Shown here: piece after piece, positions 6,644-11,711 of the stretch
How positions within the stretch are numbered: the stretch's first letter is position 1
Layout of the letters: each line of letters opens with the position of its first letter
Source: JAJRRL01 sp047404195
GTDB lineage: Bacteria; Pseudomonadota; Gammaproteobacteria; JAJRRL01
Length of the DNA stretch: 11,711 nt
Reading direction: 5' to 3'
NCBI GenBank assembly: GCA_047404195.1
Contig: JBDOIU010000014.1
Span: 1-11,711, forward strand
The notes under the pieces: model-generated
What the model was told of the DNA's origin: nothing
Databases searched by the model: none
What the model saw: the letters and a program-made list of their open reading frames with translations, nothing else
Position numbers and translations under genes: made by a program

Positions 6644-7316
6644 GATTCGTCTCCTTGCTTTGCTGGGCATGTATCCAGGGTAGTAAATCCTGTGGGTGAT
6701 CAATGACAATATCCGCTTGCCAGCGTTCAATTTCAGCGTCAGTTTGGTAGGCATAGTTGACAATCACAGCTGGCATGCTGGCATTTCTTGCTGACAGCAC
6801 GTCTGTTTCAGTATCGCCAACCATGATGGCATCCGCTGGGCGGATTGACATCTGTTGGCAGGCATATTGCAGTGGCCGTGGGTGCGGCTTAAAGCACTCC
6901 AGCGTATCACGACAAATAACACAGCGTGCAGCTTGTAAACACTCAAAGTGCTCAATGATGGGTAATGCAAAGCGTGCTGGCTTGTTGGTGACGATTGCCC
7001 AAGGAATATTTTGCTGTGCTAGAGATTGGAGTAAGTCAGCGATGCCGTCAAATAAATGGGTATCGCATGTCATGTTGTTGATGTAAATATCGGTAAACTG
7101 TTGGCGCAGGCGTTTGAATGTTGCATCCTCAGGTGTGACTGCAAAGTCTTGGCACATGAGTTCTATCGTGCCATAAGCCACTTTGGGTTTAAGCTCACTA
7201 ATGGGGTAAGGACTCAGTGACGCAAGTTCGCGTACAGCATTGTAGGCATTTGCCAAGTCCGCAGCGGAATCTATGAGTGTGCCATCAAGATCAAACAATA
7301 TTCCTTGGGTATTCAT
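6636..7316 (-). CDS. gph: HAD phosphatase, phosphoglycolate phosphatase / MurNAc-6-phosphate phosphatase (Gph/MupP) family
   Basis: 226-residue HAD-superfamily hydrolase. Motif I is FDLDGTL with nucleophile Asp9 and acid Asp11. Motif II is the Thr in VTNKP (Thr110), motif III Lys143, and motif IV VGDTETD (Asp168, Asp172). The helical cap lies between residues 15 and 85. Family members with this architecture are annotated as phosphoglycolate phosphatase. The sub-branch next to ubiG in pseudomonads is MupP, which dephosphorylates MurNAc-6-phosphate in cell-wall recycling. Residues such as LFDGIADLL, IPWAIVTNKPARFALPI and ADIVIDHPQDL look closer to MupP as I remember it, so MupP is my preferred but unproven function. 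Start ATG 7316 overlaps the ubiG stop (ATGA), indicating translational coupling, and the 3' end overlaps pfkA by 8 nt. Confidence 0.88.
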   Translation of the reverse strand: MNTQGILFDLDGTLIDSAADLANAYNAVRELASLSPYPISELKPKVAYGTIELMCQDFAVTPEDATFKRLRQQFTDIYINNMTCDTHLFDGIADLLQSLAQQNIPWAIVTNKPARFALPIIEHFECLQAARCVICRDTLECFKPHPRPLQYACQQMSIRPADAIMVGDTETDVLSARNASMPAVIVNYAYQTDAEIERWQADIVIDHPQDLLPWIHAQQSKETNHA

Positions 7317-8026
7317 GTTACTGTCCGTTTGCGAAAGGTTGCAATATAGTTAATATCTACTCGGTGGCTGAGCACGCAGCGTTGTCGAAAAAATTGATAT
7401 TCAATACCGCGGCAGTCGATTAATTCTAGGCCAGCAGCTTCAGCCCATTGTGTGAGTTCTGATGGTCGAATGAACTTTTGGTAGTCATGTGTGCCGCGCG
7501 GCAATAGTCTGGCGATATACTCAGCAGCAACGATGCCTAATAAAAAGGCTTTTGGTGTGCGATTGAGCGTTGATACAATGAGCGTGCCGTTGTCTGATAG
7601 GCACTCAGCACAGTATTGTAGGATTTGGTCTGGGTGATCGACATGCTCGAGCATTTCTAGGCAAGTGATCAGTGGAAAGCGTTTGCTGTCTTCTGCCTGC
7701 TTGGCAATGCCACGCTGATGATACTCAATATCCAATTGATTCTGGCGGGCGTGCTGCTGTGCGCAAGCAATCAAATCAGGGCTGAGGTCGATACCTGTCA
7801 CGTGTGCGCCAGATTGAGCCATTGCTTCGCTGAGTAGGCCGCCGCCACAGCCAAGATCGAGTACATCTGTGCCAGCCAAGGCATGTTGTGATTGAATGTA
7901 AGATAGGCGTGTGGGGTTAAGTTGATGTAGCGGGCGCATAGGTCCATTCGGGTCCCACCACTCCTCGGCGAGCGCATTAAAAGCATCAACTTCTTTCGCG
8001 CTTGATTGGTCAGTTGTTTGTGTCAC
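7313..8026 (-). CDS. ubiG: Ubiquinone biosynthesis O-methyltransferase
   Basis: SAM-dependent methyltransferase that carries out both O-methylation steps of ubiquinone synthesis. 237 residues (E. coli 240). SAM motif I is VLDLGCGGGLLSE (55-67), the acidic residue after strand 2 is Asp80 (GIDLSP), and the family-specific EMLEHV (124-129) and STLNRTPKAFLLGIVAAEY (152-170) are followed by LPRGTHDYQKFI. The start is GTG 8026: no ATG lies near, and this start puts the WWDPNGPMRPLHQLNP block at the usual distance. It begins 2 nt after the stop of hpt without a clear ribosome site, so translation probably depends on coupling. It overlaps gph by 4 nt. Confidence 0.96.
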   Translation of the reverse strand: MTQTTDQSSAKEVDAFNALAEEWWDPNGPMRPLHQLNPTRLSYIQSQHALAGTDVLDLGCGGGLLSEAMAQSGAHVTGIDLSPDLIACAQQHARQNQLDIEYHQRGIAKQAEDSKRFPLITCLEMLEHVDHPDQILQYCAECLSDNGTLIVSTLNRTPKAFLLGIVAAEYIARLLPRGTHDYQKFIRPSELTQWAEAAGLELIDCRGIEYQFFRQRCVLSHRVDINYIATFRKRTVT

Positions 8027-8028
8027 GG

Positions 8029-8382
8029 TTAGATAACCCGATGTTGTCCAAGATACCTTATTATACTCACAATTTCCTGTTCAATGGCAGTGATGAGGTT
8101 TTCAACGGCACAGTACATTTTCTGTTTGATAAGTAATTCTGTTTCCTTGGCCATTTGTTTTAAGGATGTTGCTGCACAATAGCAGCATGATCCATGCAGC
8201 TTGTGCACAAATGTCTCAAGTTGTTGGTAGTTTCTGATGGTCCAAGATTGCTTTATTTGAGTTCGAAAGCTGGGCAGTTCAGCGACAAACATTGCTAGTA
8301 GTTCGTTAGCAAGGTCGAGATTGTCGTTGGTCAGCTTTTTCAGCTGATCAAAGTCGATCGGCGTTGTGGCAGTAGTTTCCAT
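8029..8382 (-). CDS. Stand-alone Hpt (histidine phosphotransfer) domain protein
   Basis: 117 residues from ATG 8382, chosen over an ORF extension to 8418 because AAGGAAGAGCAT directly precedes it. It is one four-helix Hpt domain with nothing else. The signature FVHKLHGSCCYC puts the phospho-accepting histidine at His60 (the first His of HKLHG). The flanking Cys-rich sequence is most like the Hpt domain at the C-terminus of BarA-type hybrid kinases. Hpt proteins carry phosphate between a receiver domain and a response regulator, in the cytoplasm. No kinase or regulator is in the window, so its partners lie elsewhere. It heads the run that continues with ubiG 2 nt downstream. Domain call is firm; the pathway is unknown. 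Confidence 0.88.
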   Translation of the reverse strand: METTATTPIDFDQLKKLTNDNLDLANELLAMFVAELPSFRTQIKQSWTIRNYQQLETFVHKLHGSCCYCAATSLKQMAKETELLIKQKMYCAVENLITAIEQEIVSIIRYLGQHRVI

Positions 8383-8418
8383 ATGCTCTTCCTTGAGAGT
8401 GCAAATAACCAGAAGCAA

Positions 8419-8448
8419 ATTATCCTAGGCTGCAACCAGTCGTGTCCT
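8419..8448 (-). promoter_or_regulatory. Candidate sigma70 promoter for hpt-ubiG-gph-pfkA
   Basis: On the minus strand AGGACA (8443-8448; 4 of 6 to the -35 consensus) is separated by 18 nt from GATAAT (8419-8424; 5 of 6 to the -10). Transcription would begin near 8412, leaving a leader of about 30 nt before the hpt start at 8382. No other equally good pair was seen in this divergent spacer. Confidence 0.4.
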
Positions 8449-8482
8449 ATACAGAACAAAAGTATATTATCATGCTGCGGCG

Positions 8483-8515
8483 TATAATGCGAGTTTTATG
8501 TAACTTTACTATAAT
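8483..8515 (+). promoter_or_regulatory. Candidate -10 boxes for the divergent membrane-protein gene
   Basis: Two perfect TATAAT hexamers face the membrane-protein gene, at 8483-8488 and 8510-8515. Neither has a good -35 at 17 nt (AAGTAT and ATGCGA respectively), so either may be a weak or activator-dependent promoter. The leader from the second would be about 30 nt. Confidence 0.3.
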
Positions 8516-8549
8516 TCATGCTGAACTCTTTTCATTGTTGGGGGATACA

Positions 8550-9053
8550 ATGCTCAATCCGCTTCATACAGTACTCTATTCATTGTCTGCTGCGTTTATT
8601 TTTTGCGCACTGGTGTTTTTGTTGCGAAGCTGGGTTTTTCTCAAGCCACGTATTAGACAGCCGAGGCAGTTGTCTGTATTGCCCGGCCTATTAATTGTGA
8701 TGAGTCTCGGCGTTTTTTTGTTTCGTACAGTAATGGCAGTCGATCCAGTTTTTGCTGTTGTGTTTGTTTTCCTAGCTTGTTTGGTTGCTGCATTTTCGGT
8801 GAAAAGAAGGGTGCATTTGCCGGTTGATTCTCAACGCAAAGAAATGCGTTTACCTGCATCAGTGAGTTGTTTTGTGCTGTTACTCATTTATTGTTTGTCA
8901 TTGTTTGGGACCGAGCACTTGTACATTGTTTCACCAGAGATTATTGTGCAGCAGCATTGGTTAATCATATTTGAAAGCATTTTATTTGCTGTAGCCGGCT
9001 TATTCGCAGGTATGAACATGGGCTACTATGCTGTTTATCAGCGAGAGCAATAG
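8550..9053 (+). CDS. Hypothetical five-helix inner-membrane protein
   Basis: 167 residues from ATG 8550, which has GGGGGA 4 nt upstream. The frame is open from 8442, but the extra N-terminus has no ribosome site. Hydrophobic segments lie at about 8-28, 42-62, 66-84, 104-120 and 137-160. Short basic loops (LKPRIRQPRQ, VKRRVHL, SQRKEMR) lie between helices 1-2 and 3-4, suggesting these loops are cytoplasmic. No catalytic motif, cofactor site or family signature is visible, and I do not recognise it. It is divergent from hpt and converges on sohB with only 3 nt between the stop codons. Confidence 0.72.
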   Translation: MLNPLHTVLYSLSAAFIFCALVFLLRSWVFLKPRIRQPRQLSVLPGLLIVMSLGVFLFRTVMAVDPVFAVVFVFLACLVAAFSVKRRVHLPVDSQRKEMRLPASVSCFVLLLIYCLSLFGTEHLYIVSPEIIVQQHWLIIFESILFAVAGLFAGMNMGYYAVYQREQ

Positions 9054-9106
9054 TCGCTAAAAAGATTTATGCTGAAACAGTTGCTCGCATACTTCGCGCA
9101 GCGACC

Positions 9107-9129
9107 GCACCAAGCCAGTGGCTTGGTGC
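9107..9129. repeat. Perfect 10-bp inverted repeat inside the 3' end of sohB
   Basis: GCACCAAGCC (9107-9116) and GGCTTGGTGC (9120-9129) are perfectly complementary with a 3-nt loop. On the sohB strand it encodes MHQATGLVR. No T-run follows on either strand, so it is not a standard intrinsic terminator. It lies about 50 nt from the convergent stop codons of sohB and the membrane-protein gene. Confidence 0.8.
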
Positions 9130-9930
9130 ATGCATTTCTGTGCCAATGAGCGCTTGCTGAGAAAGGACAGGTGTTGGCAAGAAAATGTCTGCATTTTTTC
9201 TAGCAACCAGCTATCGCTGGTTTCAAGCGTGTCGATCAGTTTGAGTGACAGTGCTTGTGTCGCATACCAATAGCGACCAGATGAGACATGAGCGATATCG
9301 ATATCAGCACGGTGCTGTGCGATGTGGTCTCTGAATAGAGTGTGGACTTCTTCGATTTGTTGCTGGCAGAAAGCGCGATCTGCATCGGTGTTTTTCCCCA
9401 GCAATGTGAGGTTTCTTTTCTCATCCCCTGCTGTCAGTTGTTCGATTTCGATATGGTTTTTATGCAGTAGTTTGTTAATGTTTGGGAGTTGAAATACAAC
9501 GCCAATAGAGCCAACAATCGCGAAGGGCGCCGCAATGATGTGGTCAGCAGTACAGGCCATCATATAGCCACCACTGGCAGCAACCCGGTCAATAGCGACT
9601 GTAAAGCGAATACCAGCTTTGCTCAGGCGCTGGCATTGTGCTGCAGCTAAGCCGTATTGATGTACGGCACCGCCACCACTTTCAAGGCGGATCAGCACTT
9701 CATCTTGCTCTTTATCAGCAGTGAGCAGTACGGTACTCACCAGATCACGAAAATGGTGTACGGCATTGGCATTGATGTCCCCTTTGAAATCGAGTACAAA
9801 GAGGGTTTGCTGCTTTTTTTTCTGTTTCTTGCTGGATTTTGCTTGTGCTTTTGCTCGCTTTTTATCGGTTTCTGCCAGGACTGTGTGTTGATAGCGATCG
9901 AATTGTTCATTTAGAGATTGTATGGAGAGG

Positions 9931-9939
9931 TTTTTTTTT
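9931..9939 (-). repeat. A9 homopolymer at the sohB frameshift
   Basis: Nine consecutive A on the coding strand, preceded by GACGGC and followed by CCTCTCC. With eight A the sohB frame is restored. With nine, translation stops at codon 49. This is the junction of the two SohB reading frames. Confidence 0.9.
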
Positions 9940-10114
9940 GCCGTCTTTTTGACGTTTTTTCTGTGATGCCAGCCCAGCCAGTGCTAACAAGAAAACGATC
10001 AGCACCACAAAGGCTTTCAGTGCAAATTGTAGTAGCGGTTCAAAGAAATCCATGTTGACTCCTGATTCAATAAAATAAACGTGAAGTGGCATTATGCACC
10101 AAGCGATATAGATT

Positions 10115-10120
10115 AGTATA
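10115..10120 (-). promoter_or_regulatory. Candidate -10 box for sohB
   Basis: TATACT (5 of 6) in the 127-nt pgpA-sohB spacer, about 60 nt before the sohB ATG. There is no good -35 at the usual distance. It would allow sohB transcription apart from pgpA. Confidence 0.25.
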
Positions 10121-10180
10121 CAGGTATCACGCTGCAATATGCGAGTCAGGATAATAAAATTTAGGCGCTGTCATGGTGCT

Positions 10181-10696
10181 TCAGTGAATAAGGAGGCTGA
10201 ATACCCAACTCTGTAGTTTGAAGTGCCAAGCGCAGAGACAGGCTGTGCTGGCAAGAGCAGCGGCTATATCATCCAGCATCACGCCCAAGCCACCATGCAT
10301 ATTTTTATCTATCCAGCCGATAGGACCGGGTTTGACAATATCAAAAAATCGAAACAAGACAAAACCAGTCAAGAGGTAGGGCCAGGTGTGGGGTGTGCCG
10401 AGCAGTACCCAGCCATATGCGGCAATTTCATCCCAGACGGCAGCGGGGTGGTCATCTGTGCCAAAGTGTTTGTTGGCTTGACCACAGAGGAAAATACCCA
10501 ATAAAAACAGCACGATATAGATGCCACTGTATATCGGCCATGGTAATGCGCTCAATGCAACCGCCAGTGCCAAGCCAGCCAAACTGGCGTAGGTGCCAGG
10601 CATCACTGGTAGCAACCCTATGCCGCAGCCACAAGCCAGAAAATCAGTTGGATAGCGCCAGATGCGGCGGGCGATGTCGTGTTGAGATAGTGCCAA
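10181..10696 (-). CDS. pgpA: Phosphatidylglycerophosphatase A
   Basis: Membrane phosphatase that converts phosphatidylglycerol phosphate to phosphatidylglycerol. 171 residues. All three family blocks are present: GIGLLPVMPGTYASL (25-39), DDHPAAVWDE (81-90) and FRFFDIVKPGPIGWID (115-130) followed by GGLGVMLDD (135-143), with hydrophobic helices between them (about 40-70, 91-115, 143-160). The start is TTG 10696: GAGG lies 6 nt upstream and no ATG or GTG is near, so a weak start codon with a correctly placed ribosome site is the best reading. thiL, the frequent neighbour of pgpA, is absent. sohB follows after 127 nt on the same strand. An intrinsic terminator stands about 90 nt upstream. Confidence 0.95.
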   Translation of the reverse strand: MALSQHDIARRIWRYPTDFLACGCGIGLLPVMPGTYASLAGLALAVALSALPWPIYSGIYIVLFLLGIFLCGQANKHFGTDDHPAAVWDEIAAYGWVLLGTPHTWPYLLTGFVLFRFFDIVKPGPIGWIDKNMHGGLGVMLDDIAAALASTACLCAWHFKLQSWVFSLLIH

Positions 10697-10787
10697 GAAT
10701 TACCTCATTAAAATAAAATTAGACTAGCACTCTTGTTAACCAGGAGCAACCGCTTTGCCAAGCACTCTCACCCATCGTGCAGTGTGC

Positions 10788-10814
10788 AAAAAATACGCGC
10801 CAAGCATATGGCGC
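10788..10814 (-). terminator. Intrinsic terminator on the minus strand, upstream of pgpA
   Basis: On the minus strand GCGCCA, loop TATGCT, TGGCGC (10797-10814) is a perfect 6-bp stem followed by GTA and six T (10788-10793). This is a compact Rho-independent terminator. No recognisable gene lies upstream of it on this strand. It could end a small RNA made from about 10815-11050, or act as an attenuator in a pgpA leader. An alternative 5-bp hairpin, CAAGC/GCTTG (10801-10817), overlaps the same bases and excludes the terminator stem. Confidence 0.6.
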
Positions 10815-11130
10815 TTGATATCATGTGGTGGTTTTGTGGTTGCAATTGGAATGAAAAGTGAAAAAAAACAGTCGTCTAGATAGAGCTCAACTAGGTCTTG
10901 TATTTGCTAGGGCTAGGTTGATGAGTGCTGCCTTAGCAGGTTTGGCAGTCTGCATCACTGTCTTGCTTGTGTCTTATTGATAGTAACTTTATGAAAAGTC
11001 TTAGTATTTTTGTTCTATTGGTTGATCACGGATTGACAATCATGAACCCCAACAGTGTTAAATATGAAATTTTAGCACAATATTCTTTCAGGGCGCTTGT
11101 TTTTTTTGTTAAATTGTGGCACAACTTTAA
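10815..11130. other. Gene-poor stretch between the orphan terminator and the right-end ORFs
   Basis: No supported protein gene on either strand; the best minus-strand ORF is 22 codons (MQTAKPAKAALINLALANTR, then PS) without a convincing ribosome site. Some structure is present near 10930-10955, with CTGCC/GGCAG arms around a TTAGCAGGTTT loop. A perfect plus-strand -35 hexamer TTGACA (11033-11038) has only a weak -10 match (TTAAAT, spacing 19). I found no tRNA or known RNA. Confidence 0.5.
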
Positions 11131-11131
11131 C
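11108..11131. promoter_or_regulatory. Imperfect dyad upstream of the right-end ORFs
   Basis: Arms GTTAAA-TTGTG (11108-11118) and CACAA-C-TTTAAC (11120-11131) are complementary over 11 bp around a single central G, with one bulged C. It lies about 90 nt before the first right-end ATG, right after a T8 run (11100-11107). It could be an operator or a leader hairpin. Confidence 0.35.
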
Positions 11132-11217
11132 TCGTTGTAAATATATGTGAGGCGATATATCCAGAAATAATTCAGAAAGTCAAAGTAGTAAGTTCGTGGG
11201 AAGTTCGACGCGTAACA

Positions 11218-11325
11218 ATGACTGCTATGGAGACATCAAATACACCGATTACGTCAAATACGTCAGATTGGTGCGAGAATCCCCCGAAAGTTGGATTCAC
11301 TGAAGTGATTACGTCGAAGGCATGA
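11218..11325 (+). CDS. 35-codon ORF overlapping the start of the next gene
   Basis: ATG 11218 gives MTAMETSNTPITSNTSDWCE followed by NPPKVGFTEVITSKA and a stop. It is Ser/Thr-rich and not recognised. Its TGA overlaps the next ATG as ATGA (11322-11325). The ribosome site is poor (GGGA, 16 nt upstream). The frame is open back to 11131 without an alternative start. It is either a leader peptide coupled to the next gene, or the true N-terminus of that gene separated by a one-base frameshift. Confidence 0.35.
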   Translation: MTAMETSNTPITSNTSDWCENPPKVGFTEVITSKA

Positions 11326-11711
11326 AGTTAAAACAAGCATCCGGTTATTCTGCTACACTTGTAAAGGTTAATAAAAATTCTGGGAATACACCCTACGATG
11401 AAAAGTCAGAATTCACATATTTTATGAACATTTACAAAAAGGCTTGTAGCGATGCTATCGGCTTAGATTTTTTACGGTTTTATTGCAATAAAGTCATAGA
11501 TATAGTGGCTAATTTACGCACCATTGAATCAAAGACCAAAAAAGACATGCTTAAGGGTGTGAAACCATGTGATGTTATGAAATCTCACAACACTGCTATT
11601 GACCAGCTGATTCAACACTACCACTTGGACAATAAAAATATGAAACAGTTTTCGCAAGAAATAAAGCAAGCTGGCCAAGCGTTAATTAAGGTAGGTTGCA
11701 AGCATATGGGT
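11322..11711 (+). CDS. Unrecognised protein, partial (runs off the window)
   Basis: From ATG 11322 the frame is open for 130 codons to the window edge, so the C-terminus is missing. It begins MKLKQASGYSATLVKVNKNS and continues as a lysine-rich, apparently helical protein (FMNIYKKACSDAIGLDFLRF, IVANLRTIESKTKKDMLKG, MKQFSQEIKQAGQALIKVG). No signal peptide, membrane helix or known motif is visible. Codon use is more AT-rich than in the housekeeping genes. The only Shine-Dalgarno-like bases (GAAGG) are one nt from the ATG, which is too close, so translation may depend on the overlapping upstream ORF. An in-frame stop just upstream (TGA at 11301-11303) rules out extension in this frame. Confidence 0.6.
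   Translation, partial: MKLKQASGYSATLVKVNKNSGNTPYDEKSEFTYFMNIYKKACSDAIGLDFLRFYCNKVIDIVANLRTIESKTKKDMLKGVKPCDVMKSHNTAIDQLIQHYHLDNKNMKQFSQEIKQAGQALIKVGCKHMG

Larger units (their letters stand above)
9057..10053 (-). pseudogene. sohB: SohB-type S49 peptidase, split by a frameshift in an A9 run
   Basis: Inner-membrane-anchored serine peptidase of the S49 (protease IV/SppA) family. It begins at ATG 10053 behind AGGAG. The first frame encodes 48 residues (9907-10053): one membrane helix, about 8-29, then QKKRQKDGKKK and an early stop. The matching continuation (NLSIQSLNEQFDRYQ through the protease domain) is in another frame and runs to 9057. Loss of one A from the nine-A run (9931-9939) joins them into 331 residues that line up end to end with E. 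coli SohB (349). The catalytic Ser is in VAASGGYMMAC and the Lys in GDEKRNLTLLG; both are intact, as is SIGVV. The rest of the gene shows no decay, so a sequencing error, phase variation, transcriptional slippage or a recent mutation are all possible. An isolated start at 9740 would lack the anchor and part of the fold. Confidence 0.85.

Noticed and set aside
6644..6763. 40-residue N-terminal extension of PfkA
   Set aside because: The extension lies inside the gph coding sequence and PfkA begins at MPKKRIAVISSGG behind AAGGAG.
9657..9914. 85-residue hydrophobic plus-strand ORF
   Set aside because: It lies antisense to the lysine-rich linker and early protease domain of sohB; AAA/AAG codons read backwards as Phe/Leu.
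9901..9945. Programmed -1 ribosomal frameshift in sohB
   Set aside because: The required shift is +1 relative to the initiating frame, so a -1 slippery site cannot restore it.
10223..10716. Plus-strand ORFs of 93 and 107 residues
   Set aside because: Both are antisense shadows of pgpA, which has all family motifs.

Overview
The window looks like a chromosomal segment of a ubiquinone-using gammaproteobacterium of moderate-to-low G+C. The basis is the set of recognisable genes: pepN (M1 aminopeptidase), ubiG (ubiquinone biosynthesis), a gph/mupP-type HAD phosphatase, pfkA, sohB and pgpA, all most like gammaproteobacterial versions. I cannot place it to order or genus from sequence alone.

Layout. 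1-1680 (+): an Rpn-family PD-(D/E)XK nuclease gene, then a second, N-terminally deleted copy that keeps only the C-terminal domain and carries nine perfect 12-bp repeats. 1923-4568 (+): pepN. 4565-5665: a weakly coding stretch with two candidate small minus-strand ORFs, each behind a good Shine-Dalgarno, and an AT-rich gene-poor part. 8382-5666 (-): a tightly packed run hpt, ubiG, gph/mupP, pfkA with junctions of 2 nt, -4 nt and -8 nt, most likely one operon. 8550-9053 (+): a five-helix membrane protein of unknown function, divergent from hpt. 10696-9057 (-): pgpA then sohB; sohB is split by a frameshift in a run of nine A. 10697-11217: intergenic, with an intrinsic terminator on the minus strand that follows no recognisable gene. 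11218-11711 (+): a 35-codon ORF overlapping (ATGA) an unrecognised gene that runs off the window.

Most interesting. The rpn region matches the described gene-within-gene toxin-antitoxin/antiphage Rpn systems, in which a small C-terminal product (RpnS) blocks the full-length toxin (RpnL) and carries four-residue repeats whose number varies. Here a second antitoxin-like domain has become a stand-alone gene next to its parent. It shares an 89-nt identical block with the parent and has an expanded GMQQ repeat helix. Next in interest are the A9 frameshift in sohB, the orphan terminator with competing hairpins before pgpA, and the coupled ORF pair at the right edge.
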